Assembly: GCA_027475525.1 (NCBI GenBank)
Contig: JAMWFC010000053.1
Location: 496,001 to 560,000 of the forward strand
Direction: 5' to 3'
Length of the DNA stretch: 64,000 nt
Origin: Macrolepiota albuminosa
Taxonomy: Eukaryota; Basidiomycota; Agaricomycetes; Agaricales; Agaricaceae
The position numbers and the translations under genes were made by a program. The notes under the pieces are model-generated. The model saw only the letters and a list, made by a program, of their open reading frames with translations. It searched no databases and was not told where the DNA came from. Position 1 is the stretch's first letter, and every line of letters starts with the position of its first letter. Positions 45,801 to 55,853 of this stretch are shown piece by piece.

Positions 45801-46199
45801 GCGAACTCGATAATGAGGTCTAGTTGTCAGTGGTAATCCTGAATGCCTATGATCAGCCGCTTCAGAGAAATTAATGCGAGAACCAGATGTCTTTAGACCT
45901 CGCTCTGTTACAGTCCCTCCTGAAGTAGAACCTTCATTCCTTGACCCGTCTTCTGACGGTACACTTCGATGAGAATTGGTTGATATATGACGACTCCGCT
46001 TTCGTTGCATTGCAACGTCCAAGTCGTCTGATAAGTGGCCATGGCTTGTGAATTGAGATTGTTCTGCGGGTTGCGACAGAGCAGAAGCAAGGGAGTCACG
46101 AGCAGGAAAGGGGGTCAAGTTATGGACCTGTATGGCGATAATATGTCGGATGCGTTTCTGGAATGACAAACATTGAGACTTATTGAGGTATTGAACCAT
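42851..46199 (-). CDS. UVRAG/VPS38-like subunit of PI3-kinase complex II
   Basis: Atg14/UVRAG/Vps38-family protein, the adaptor that places Vps34-Vps15-Vps30 on endosomes. N-terminal KRIRHIIAIQVHNLTPF; a C2-like region with WMILQERSFDLRDLVPLPDS; a coiled coil (ILDNEASLLKVVRRIDKLLG, KNLLQRKQMLKLAKEQLEQD); then the conserved PF10186-type block IYPIELLSPPDLLYTILDVPLP, VATALGYAAQVVQLLSVYLGK, YPVTCIGSRSLIRDNISAMVG, GVDTYRYEYGVFLLNKDIE and LRALDIRHTLPNLKNLLLTL. A Ser-rich, probably disordered tail ends VPVAIVR. The start may be the Met at 46199 or an upstream exon from about 46273 (MSRQQSPARAIHE); the join is unclear. The region 45.3-45.55 kb does not splice cleanly even after collapse of the duplication there. 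Confidence 0.85.
45314..45467. repeat. 77-bp perfect tandem duplication in coding DNA (probable assembly artefact)
   Basis: Two copies of a unit beginning TTGTATGTGATAGAGG. It interrupts the UVRAG-like gene, repeating the segment VVRRESVTLPRISSQPPLSH in two frames. Confidence 0.94.
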
Positions 46200-46506
46200 A
46201 GAAAGGACGGACGTCTATCAGGGTTGTCTCATGAATAGCGCGTGCAGGCGACTGTTGCCGACTCATTGAAGGATAGCCCGAACTTGAGATAAGGATTATG
46301 TCTGCGCCGATCATGGACAAAAAGCCAGTTAAGCTGACTCACAGATAGACAATGACTGCGAATCTCACGACTGGCGGTAGATTGAGCCTACAGAGGCTTA
46401 TATGTACTCTTCCCGTGGCGGACGGTTCAAGATAGTCCGACGTGTATTGTATTTGTGTTTGTGTGGGTTTCAGCATATGGTATTTTATTACTTGAATGTT
46501 GACCAA

Positions 46507-48136
46507 ATGGCCCCGAAGCCAAAATCCAGCCCTACAAAAAACACCGGCATTGCAAAAGATGCTAAATCGCAACAGAAGTCTTTGATGTTACCCCCTCCTG
46601 ATCCCCCGGCTCCTTATACTATTCTAGAACCAGAAGTGAATGCACTGTCCACTTGTCTCATAGTCAGTATTCAACCGGCTATTCCTATAGTATGATTTAT
46701 CAACTATGACAGAATGCGGCAGTAAAAACGGGCCTAATTTATCGTTTTTACGCGGATACTCGAAGGCTGTAAGTCATGGTTCATGTGTTCGAAACAATTC
46801 TGATCGTACCACAGAGGGATTGAAAAATATGCCCCCAAACCGCCTCACTCTTTAACTGCTTCTTTAGGCCGTGAAATAGAGAAATACGACCAGATAGTTG
46901 ATGGCATGGAATCACATTTGGTAGGATCCTTGACCTCTCATATGTTCAAGTATTGAAGATATTGACATCAGCTTCGAGCCATTGCTACACTACAACGAGA
47001 CTTACATCGTGAAGAGAAACGCCTCAGATTATCAGAAGAGGCGGCCATTGCGACTCGAACGCGCTCCAAATCAACTTCACTGTCGCCGAATACCAACCGT
47101 GTAGCTTTGCCCAATGTTTCGCCATTGCGACTCGAACGCGCTCCAAATCAACTTCACTGTCGCCGAATACCAACCGTGTAGCTTTGCCCAATGTTTCGAC
47201 ACAGACGACGCGTCTCAGTCCATGCAGAATGCCCCTGGCCCGACCCCGACGAATTCTCCGCCTTCTTCCAAAAGTTCAAATATTGGACGTCGCCCTTCTG
47301 CCATCTCTATCTCGTCACTGCAGCGACCAGCCCTTCCACTAAAACTCGATCTTTCATCATCAGCATTGCACATCACACCGGAGGAAGCTTCGATGTTTTC
47401 CAGCGGGCTAGCATCTCCTGTTACTCTCGCTCCAAAATCAGCTCGAATCGTAGGATCTAATGAATTCCCTGACCTTATGGCTGCATTCACATCTTCTGCG
47501 CAAACAATCGACCTCACAATGGAAAACGATAACGGTGACGTCAAAATCGGGCTGGAGAATGTCAGCGGTACAGCAGATAGGCCTATTGAGTTAGATATGG
47601 AAGGCATGGACATTGATATTGCAATGACTGATCTTTTTGGAGACCCTGCTGACTCTGGACCAAACAACGCAAACACGATGGATGGCCTTTTCTCGCCAAT
47701 TGTTATCGAACCGAGCAGGAGCACTGGGAGCGATAAATCTATAAAAACCGAGGAGGCTTTTCTGCAGAATATTAGCCAAGCTCATAACGAGGATGACATT
47801 TTCTCTACGCTTGATGTTCAGGGAGAGACTAGCGAGTCACAGCAATCCAAGGATCCTCCATCTGTGCCTCGTTCTGTGCCCTCCCCTGCGTCATTGCTTG
47901 CAAGCTTTACTTCTCCTTCCCAGCTCTCAGGCATTGATCAGATCTCTTCAAGCAATATTGCTGTAACGGAAGCTCCATTTGACATGAGTAGCCTCGACTT
48001 GTCAAATCTTGATCAAACGTTCTTCGGTGGTGCAACAGAGGCCGATATGAGTTTCTCTATGGATATGGATCAATTCATGGCCACAGTTACCAGTGGAGGA
48101 GAGGAAGGAGAGGTGAAAAGGGCAGGGGACCCTTGA
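46507..48136 (+). CDS. Unrecognised protein with N-terminal helix and acidic Ser-rich C-terminus
   Basis: The start at 46507 reads MAPKPKSSPTKNTGIAKD, then TILEPEVNALST. Short exons follow with GREIEKYDQIVDGMESHL and LRAIATLQRDLHREEKRL, probably a coiled coil. After a 77-bp duplication (47044-47197) comes a long Ser/Pro/Asp-rich region with hydrophobic-acidic patches (GMDIDIAMTDLFGD, FDMSSLDLSNLDQTFFGG, MSFSMDMDQFMATV) like transcription-activation segments. The link between the helical part and the long frame needs a very short intron (about 35 nt, 47118-47230 region after collapse) or an error. The organisation recalls Mediator tail or activator proteins, but no family signature was recognised. 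Confidence 0.5.
47044..47197. repeat. 77-bp perfect tandem duplication in coding DNA (probable assembly artefact)
   Basis: Two copies of a unit beginning GCCATTGCGACTCG inside the gene starting at 46507; the second copy is in another frame. Confidence 0.93.
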
Positions 48137-48408
48137 ATACCAGCTGACTCAGATACTACACATGCTTCAATCCTTTATCTACAGCTTCTCTGTTACTATT
48201 ACGACTACTATAGAAGGCATGGGGCGAAAATATGCATTGGTCTCTTTCGTGCGCCTGATGAATGTTCCTGAAGGCCAAGGTTATTCATGCAGGTGAAGAA
48301 GACGCATTCACGCAGAACATTTTCAGAGCCTCAGCACATATTAAGTATACGAGGATGACGCGCTCGTCTGTAATGGGCGGTAAGTACGATGTATAACATG
48401 GGGCGCTT

Positions 48409-48501
48409 GAATTTCAAGTGCTGCCGCCTCTTAGCTCAGTAACTTAGCTTGCCGGCGGTTAAAATTTAATCCATCCATTCATTCATTCGAATTTCAAGTG
48501 C
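48409..48501 (+). mobile_element. Tiny SINE-like element with 13-bp target-site duplication
   Basis: A 67-bp body (48422-48488) is flanked by a perfect 13-bp direct repeat GAATTTCAAGTGC (48409-48421 and 48489-48501). The body starts CCGCCTCTTAGCTCAGT, which contains TAGCTCAGT, a match to the tRNA/Pol III A-box TRGCNNAGY. It continues to GCCGGCGGTTAAAAT and ends in CATT repeats. The ends CCGCC and GGCGG can pair. A related copy is at 60193. No B-box was found. Confidence 0.65.
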
Positions 48502-48649
48502 AATGTCTAAGAAGATTTTTTGCATGACTTCCCATTCCTCTCTCATAACGTGATACATCCTAAGCATTGCAAATACTGCACCTATGCACGCGGGACCAAC
48601 GAGCGGCAAAGTCAGCTTGTTATATATTACAGCAGTCAGTTACACATGC

Positions 48650-48803
48650 GATCAATGAAGACACAAAAATCATTTATTGTATTTATCTGGTATCTTTGAT
48701 ATCTGCTTTCCTCTCCAGGACCAGCAGATCAATGAAGACACAAAAATCATTTATTGTATTTATCTGGTATCTTTGATATCTGCTTTCCTCTCCAGGACCA
48801 GCA
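48650..48803. repeat. 77-bp perfect tandem duplication (probable assembly artefact)
   Basis: Two copies of a unit beginning GATCAATGAAGACAC in intergenic DNA. Period 77 bp. Confidence 0.92.
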
Positions 48804-49313
48804 GCGATGGAAGAATGAAGCCCTAACTGAACGCCCCGAAAACCGTTGAATTTTCAAGCCACCACTGGTTTCCGAGAGAGACATAGCTTGTCAAACTCGC
48901 CTTCTATCCACAATTCTCGAGGCTGGTTCACATAAGTTGTCGCCAGCTATCCATGCTCTATAACCCACATTTGTCTCCATCAGGAAGATAGATGAGGACT
49001 TGCAGACTGGATCACCAGGGCTTCAAAACACGAACAACTGTCCGAAAAAAACGTATCCCAATCGTTGCGCTTGCTGCGTACAGGACCAAGCGTATGTTAA
49101 AGATATCGCGGCCAAAGTAGTTGATGGTTAGAATGATATTCGAGGCCACTGACCCGCATTTCCTGGTCAGTTCCACGAAACCGCCTGACGGAGGTCCCGA
49201 GTTCGACACGTACAGAAATAAAGGAACATTATAATTGAGTTAGTACAACGACAGAGCTGTGTAGCAAGCAGCGTTGTACAGAAACAAGGTATTGATATAG
49301 TGACGAAGGATGC

Positions 49314-50433
49314 TCATCTTCCCTGAGCAGCGGGAGCGACAAATTTGTCAAGCTTCTTTCGTAACGGATGATCACTTCGTATGCCAACGGTTCTGAGGGA
49401 ATTTGCTAGAGAAGTGGCCATATGTAGTCTATTTTGCTCATCGAAATCCTTGTTTTCGAGCAGGTCTTTGACACCACGGGCCAGCCGGCCTTTCGGGACG
49501 GATTGCACTGAACCAGGAGCCGTGGGAACTTTGTGTTTTGCTTTGGACTTTCCCTTCATCTTGGGAACGGCCAAAAGCGGTTCGAAGAACTCAGTGCGAA
49601 AGCGACGATGGGCCAAGGACACGACACTGACGATGCGATCAGGTGGGCTAGCAGCTTCTGCAGATGCCTCTGCAGCGGCAAGGAGGTCACTTGAGCCCCC
49701 CTCCTCGTATCCCCATCTCTTCAACTCGTCTATCCGCTTCTCTTTTAAACGGTTGGATATCCTTTCTCTCGTGTCATCGGGAGTAATGGTCTTAGCGACA
49801 GTTTGCATATCCGCTTCTCTTTTAAACGGTTGGATATCCTTTCTCTCGTGTCATCGGGAGTAATGGTCTTAGCGACAGTTTGCAACACGTCACTCAAACG
49901 TAGCCAGCCCTTGTCCTCGTCTACAGCACGTTTGACGTAGTGGCGATTGACATAACTGAGAAGACGATTGACGATTGTGCACCAGCAGAATATCGATTAA
50001 AACAGGGATGATATAGTGACCAACTCGGAATCGTCGTGAGGAGCTCCAAGTAAAAGTTCCCGGGTAATATCTGTAAAGTATCTGTCAAGTCGGTCGTAGA
50101 GGTCGGTGCCAGTAGTAGAATTGGGTCCCAAGATTCGAGCCGTCGCGTTGGCCGCCTCACTCTGAGCAGTAAAGCTAAAAAGAAGTTCAGGTGTGAAGAC
50201 TACCTGACAAATAATATACTTTACTAGTTATAACAGGCTGAATGAATGCCGGAGTAGAAACCGATATCAATAGATGGCGGCTTGCCACTTAAATCATTGG
50301 TCGGGGACTTCATGATATGTTCTAGTGCAGGGTGAAGATATACCCAGAGTGAGGAAAGGGAAGCCGCAGGGTTTGCACTCCCCGTAGCAGGGTTGAGCAA
50401 AATTGCAACTTCTTTTTCTTTGCCCTTCGGCAT
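49314..50433 (-). CDS. Cullin-N-terminus-only protein with unrelated C-terminal region
   Basis: The start at 50433 reads MPKGKEKEVAILLN. The first ~170 residues follow the pattern of the cullin N-terminal (Skp1/adaptor-binding) repeat: LWVYLHPALEHIMK, IGFYSGIHSACYN, LYDRLDRYFTDITRELLLGA, CFNRYSAGAQSS, NRLLSYVNRHYVKRAVDEDKGWLRLSDVL. A full cullin would then run about 550 more residues with an RBX1-binding cullin-homology domain and a neddylation site. Here the protein instead continues for about 165 residues of another kind (RISNRLKEKRIDELKRWGYEEG, VSLAHRRFRTEFFEPLLAVP, KGRLARGVKDLL, LRTVGIRSDHPLRKKLDKF) and stops at 49314. The junctions near 50.0-50.05 kb do not splice simply and may contain one-base errors, so degeneration cannot be excluded. 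A 77-bp duplication lies at 49731. Confidence 0.6.
49731..49884. repeat. 77-bp perfect tandem duplication in coding DNA (probable assembly artefact)
   Basis: Two copies of a unit beginning TATCCGCTTCTCTTTT. On the minus strand each encodes QTVAKTITPDDTRERISNRL of the cullin-like protein; collapse joins LRLSDVL to QTVAKT in one frame. Confidence 0.94.
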
Positions 50434-50579
50434 CGGTAATTAACAGAGTCAGGGAAAAATGTCATCAACATCTCTGAACTTTCTTCGTGTTTGGTTGAGT
50501 TTATGACATTAACAAAATTAAAAAAAAAAGAAAGAAAAAGAAAAATCAAGGCGGGAAGGCTACAAAGCTTTTCTCTACA

Positions 50580-53574
50580 TTACATTCTCACCATCAACAA
50601 GTATTTCATACGAATTTGTGAAGTATCATAAACAATATACTGAGTCACGCAATCGTCAGTTTTGACCAGAAATATCACATTAAATGAACATCACCTCATT
50701 GTATTGCAGAGCAACGTTACGCGATCCATCTTCAACTTTTCCGGGTCCAGCAGGCATCTGACACCCGATAAGTTCCTCGTTGTTGAGAGCTACTCCAGCA
50801 TCTTTCCAGTCCGCAGGCTGGGTAAGACCAATACCCTTGGTAGCCCTGGAGAGGAATGAGTTCATGACAGAGTGGACGATCAAGAACACTTACATCTTGT
50901 TATTTGACTTGCATTCTTGGTCGGCGTTATAGGACTAGCAGGTCGTGAGTAGGGCTATCTTCAGAGATTTGAAGAGAAACCATGTTACAGCGTTGGTCAA
51001 TTCATGGAATGGCTTGACGGCAACTTCACAAAGAAGAAGCAAACCTGTGCTATTGCTCAAGCTAAAGAGGATATCAGAATCTGCAATGTGAAGGCACTAG
51101 CATCACACACTAAGAGTAACAATAGTTCGCAGACTATCATGAAAGGTTGGTGATTGACGATGCCAAAGGGATGGAGAACGCTTACCTTGGACATCATCTA
51201 ATTCCAAAGACCGTTAAGTTCCAGTTGAACGCAAAGACTAGTATATTCCTCACATCGGCAAAATATACGCCCTTTCCAAACATGTACCCAGTAACAGGAG
51301 CTATAATTTTCACCCATTAGCGCAGTAAAAAACACAAACATTGATCGGCTATACCTTCTGGAGGTGCTATGCGCAATCCTTGCTTGAGAATACCTCGAGG
51401 ATACTATGAACATCATTAATTATTGATACAAGCACCATGTATACCTGCAAAGTTAGTGGTTCTGGATCCATGCCATAGAAGAAGACGTTCCCCTCCGTTT
51501 AAATCGCCAAACTTTCTTCTGTTCCAAGCCTCGAGTTCTGCGGCCCTGTGGAAATGATTAAGTGAGACCCGGGATATTCGACGTAGCCAGAAAAGGTGAT
51601 AAACCTTTCCACTCGGTAGGCATTCAAGACAGATACTCGTAAGTATTCGTGTGTAGCACCGTGTGTATCGCGAACATAGTCTTCGAGAGTCTTGAACTCC
51701 TGAGTATCTCGTTTGACAGGCTTCATGCTCGTCAAGCCAAGGGACCGGAAGTTAGCATCAAGTGGGTTGATAGGAGCACCGTTTGCATCGGTATGCAAGT
51801 TGGTTGAGATGAGTTTCGAAGCGATTTCCTGAGATCAGACTAAGTACTTTCTCTCCGCAGGACAATTGTAAGGATCCTGACCATGTCCCCGAGGGCATCA
51901 ACGAGGTTGAGCTCCTCCTGTAGGGCTTGATTATTGTCAATAACTTTGGGTCGTTGTCTTCCAAAATCGTGTGGGATGATACTGGGGAGACGATGATTAA
52001 TGAGGAATATTTCATAGGGAGCAACAGGCAATTCACGAATAATAGACACTACTGAGTTGCGCGCACGCAGCGCGGAAGCCTCCGTATTGATTCACAATAT
52101 CACCATTGGGTTTCTCAATCGCCTCGGAGAGTGCCTAAGGAAAGGGAGTTACGAAGCTCAATGTGCCGATGGTTTGGGAACACTAACTTTGAGAGCGGCA
52201 AAACCACTGAGGATGGTGGACTTGGCAAGTTTTCCTAGGGGAAATGGTAAGGGAACCTGCAAAACGACAAACAGATTGAAAATATATACCAAGAGGAAGC
52301 TTCTTAGCATCGTAGTTCATGGATGACAAGTGCGCATCGATGAGGCTGTTGGATATAAAAAGGTCAAGACATTGCCGAACAGCATCCCGGTTTGTTGTCC
52401 TACCTGGTAGAGAAAATAAGTTTGCACAATTCCTACACAAAGATTGAGTTGAAAACAGTGCAAAGAGCGAATGACTCAAAGAGAACCATACCTGAATTTC
52501 GCCCTCGAGTTCAGAGTCGGGAACAGCAACCGTCTCCTTGTTTTCTGTTTTCTTGACGTCCTTCGAGTTATCATCGTCAGAGTAGTCGCGCTCTATTACA
52601 ATCGTCAAACATTAAAGCGCATAATAATTAGCACAAGAGCAAACCGATCCAAGTATATTTCCCTGTTACATCCCACGTCAGTTGAGCACTCTAAGAGGAT
52701 CCATGACACGTACCTTTCTTGGCAACCATTCCTACACGATCTTCCCAGCTCACAGCTGTTTTTGACCTGAACTGTTTTTTAAATTCACCAATAGCAACTT
52801 GGGGAGCCCAAGGACCCTAAGTAGCAATAGGGTTGATAACTATTTCAACGCTGTCAAATTGGAGAAAATTGCCTTCATTTGATTTTGTCCATTTTCACCA
52901 ACACGTCCCCAACGCGTATAGAGGAAGCATTGAGCACTATTTTGGTTGGGATGAAGCAGTTGGAGGACATAGAACCTGCAGAGAATTCTCAATCCACTGT
53001 GAACACGTACGGTGGCAGCTCACTTATTCTTATTCTGACTGCCGCTGACGTCGGTCTGATTGAGCATAGCTTCCCAAACCATGGTGCCGTCGGTATAGAC
53101 CATATGCGTGTCTTCACAACTTCGGATCAATTGCCCAGAAGTTATGTACAGTAATACCCCAACACACCAATTCTGCCAGAGAGGGGATCGACTGGAGCAG
53201 CACCTCTCTTCAAGATAGTGACCTGATAATGACTGAGGAACGCTTCACACTCAGTAAGAAGGCTATATCACCATCTTCTTTGATTCATCTGGGACCGTGT
53301 CCGCGCCCTTTTGCGTGCCTTCAGCTTCAGTCTCTTCACTGTCATCTTCCTTGGCCTTTCCTTTCTTTCCTTTCTTGTTCACAGGCTCGAAATCTGGTGC
53401 ATCAGCTGAATTGGCACGCGGACGCTTGGAATTGGGCTTCGCTTGTGCAGGCGTTGGAGGCGTAGGAGGCGTCGGTGTTGCGGCCACTGCCGCAGCTTGA
53501 AGGGCCCTAGTTCGGGCACTTGAGCGCGTTGGCACAGTGGTTGCTCCGTCAGCAGCTTTTTTGCGAGGAGGCAT
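50580..53574 (-). CDS. Poly(ADP-ribose) polymerase (PARP1/2-like, WGR + regulatory + catalytic)
   Basis: Nuclear enzyme that transfers ADP-ribose from NAD+ to proteins at DNA breaks. The start at 53574 gives a basic, Ala/Pro/Thr-rich N-terminus (MPPRKKAADGATTVPTRSSA, KKGKKGKAKED) suited to DNA binding and nuclear import; no PARP zinc fingers or BRCT are visible, as in PARP2. WGR domain near 52.7-53.1 kb: MVYTDGTMVWEAMLNQTDV, LYTRWGRVGENGQNQ, AIGEFKKQFRSKTAVSWEDR. The helical regulatory domain follows. The catalytic domain has the H-Y-E triad: LLLWHGSRTTNFAG (His), GKGVYFAD plus SANYC (Tyr), and ALQYNEYIVYD (Glu, split by an intron). It ends KYLLMVRM at 50580. More than ten introns. All three catalytic residues are present, so it should be active. 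Confidence 0.94.
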
Positions 53575-54554
53575 CCTGTATTGTCTCACGTTATGGTGAA
53601 AGTTAAAAGTTGAAAAAGTCGTGGAGTGAGCGTGTTTATATGTCAAGATTGACATTCCCCATAGGGGAATTGATGGCGCACCGACCATGCCCCGATGGCA
53701 GCGAGCGGCTGACTCATTTTGACATATTGTAGTCACGGTGACTCTGACAACCTCGGGCACAAACGCATTAGAAACTTTACAAGATCAAATCCTCAAGGCT
53801 TCAGGCCTCAGGCCTCAGTACTCAGTGCCTACTCACCGGGCAGGTTTTATCACATTTAGACCACTGCCTCTCACCACCGAGGATTCATGAAGAGAGACGT
53901 CATCCATGTAACTCGCCATTAATAGACTGTTTACAACAACGAATTTCTCTACAGTACGGCCATCGCGATAGCATCGAGCCAAGTAATAAGCGGGGCCTTC
54001 TACTTTAAAGGAACTTAGAAAGGTCTTCCGGCGGTTCATCCGGAGGTGATCATTCCTCACTCCATGTCCGTCGGCTCAATTCCAAAAGAAAAGTACAAGT
54101 CGGGCGTCTCTCCCGTCTCTCCGCTTTTCCGTTACTATGAGGGCGGAGCATGTTCGTAGGATGAATGATAATTGGGTGGCTCTCAACCTGCAATCAGATG
54201 CAAAGTCGTGCCTTGGGTCTCGACGACGTGATATCTGCAAGGTCCAGCCATGAGGCTCTGAACGCATCTTTTGCTGGCCTTTGTTTTTGAGAGAGGGGAT
54301 CGGAGATGTGATTATAACGAGGGTGACCTTTCGGTGACTTATCACATAAATTCGGAGAATTGCCAAATCCAGCACGAGTATTGCCAAATACAACGCCGAT
54401 CACAGATTCATCAGTGAAGGATGTGACATGTTGAAGGGGACGGCTCGGAATATTTGCCCTTCCATCCGCTATTCATGGCTAACCACAGGACTATAAAGGC
54501 TCACGCGACAGGGACCTTCAAGATGTACCGAGTTTTCCCTGCCAGACTCTCAAT
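53575..54554. other. Divergent intergenic region between PARP and HMG-box gene
   Basis: About 980 bp with no supported gene. It includes GGCCTCAG micro-repeats at about 53795-53825. Promoters of both flanking genes should lie here. Confidence 0.5.
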
Positions 54555-55853
54555 ATGTTGTGTCTCCAGACGAACCCCCAGATGCCGTACGACCATTCTG
54601 GTATTTCCTCCTTGCTCAGTCTCTCTGCAAGCTCTGACGTTCTCTTAGTAGCCGCTGAGGGACAGCCCTACTATCACCAATGTGCTTCCAATGCTGTTCG
54701 GTCATTTAGCGACGTTGCACTTACTGCACATACTTTGATTTCCGCTCATACCCTCGGTGACTTTGAGACGACTGTCTATAGCTACTCAAAAGCCTCTTCT
54801 CCTTCGAGTTCTCTGCCTCCATCATCACCGTATAAGGCCCCTTCCCCTCTGCCTTCTCCGTCTCCTCAGAAACCAGCGCCACGCCTGCGCTCTGGCAATC
54901 GTATACCCCGGCCTCGCAATGCTTTCATGATCTTCCGTTCTGAGTTCTGGGCAACTGCCAAAATAAGCAAAACCGTTGAACACGACCATCGTCATATCAG
55001 TCGTATCATCGGACACTGCTGGAACCAACTCAGTGAGGGGGAGAAAACTGTCTGGCGCCGCCGGGCCGAGCAAGAGAAGATCGAGCATCAGATTAAATAT
55101 CCTGACTATCGTTTCTCTCCAAACGTCCGTACCAAGCGAGTCGTCAAAAGAAACGTCAAAAGGAATGGCGAAGATGAGATGCTTCGCTGCAAAAAGGTCG
55201 CTGAGCTTCTTCTCGCAGGCAAGGCGGGCAAAGAACTCGACAATGCCGTTCAGTCAATTGATCTGTCCCTAGGAAGGGATCCGCCTCTTTTAAAATCGAA
55301 AAAGGCGCTTGACTCTAACTCTAACACAAACGAATATCCTGGCTTTACCAGCCCGCTTCTACCTCCTGGGCGACCCAAGGGCGATGTTCAGGCCCACCAA
55401 TATTCCAACGAGACTGTAAGCATGTTTTCCAAACCATAGTATTTTGTGGTTTTAACACCATATGATTAGCCCTCGTCTCATGATTATGAAGAGCATCAGA
55501 GCTCCTACCAACAAAGCTGGACACTTCAATACCCCACCATGCCAGAGAATAACCAGCACCTTTCAACTTATCCTGTCCACCAATACGCCTCTGACCCGCA
55601 GAGAGCGACTCCTTCTAGTTCGTCTCAAACTCAGGGATATCACACTACCGCCTATTGTACCTCGACCGAGGATATCCGTAGGTCGAACCCGGTAAATATC
55701 AACCATAGTTTCCCTCGTCCTTCCGCTTTCCAGGTCGACTTTGTCAATCCCTTTGACTACCCCGATCGCAGTATATCACATATAAATAACGGCCACATTA
55801 CTCCATCCCTTGTTGACCCGGTCACTTGGATCCCATCACGCCAGGGTCATTAA
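54555..55853 (+). CDS. HMG-box (MATA_HMG type) transcription factor
   Basis: Sequence-specific DNA-bending nuclear protein. Exons 54555-55415 and 55470-55853 with a 54-nt intron; 414 residues. The HMG box lies at about residues 120-185: PRPRNAFMIFRSEFWATAK, HRHISRIIGHCWNQLSEGEK, WRRRAEQEKIEHQIKYPDYR. It is preceded by a Ser/Pro tract (SSPSSSLPPSSPYKAPSPLP) and followed by a basic patch TKRVVKRNVKRNG and a Pro/Ser/Gln/Tyr-rich tail. Basidiomycetes carry many HMG proteins, some in mating and fruiting, but this one has no neighbouring homeodomain, pheromone or receptor gene, so a mating-type role is not supported. The start is the first ATG of the open frame. Confidence 0.88.

Larger units (their letters stand above)
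48137..49313. other. Intergenic region holding a SINE-like element and a 77-bp duplication
   Basis: About 1.2 kb between two convergent genes. Apart from the element at 48409-48501 and the duplication at 48650, nothing gene-like is seen. Confidence 0.55.

Noticed and set aside
54555..55853. HMG-box gene as the mating-type locus
   Set aside because: Agaricomycete mating type depends on homeodomain pairs and pheromone/receptor genes; none are present, and the mitochondrial intermediate peptidase marker is also absent from the window.
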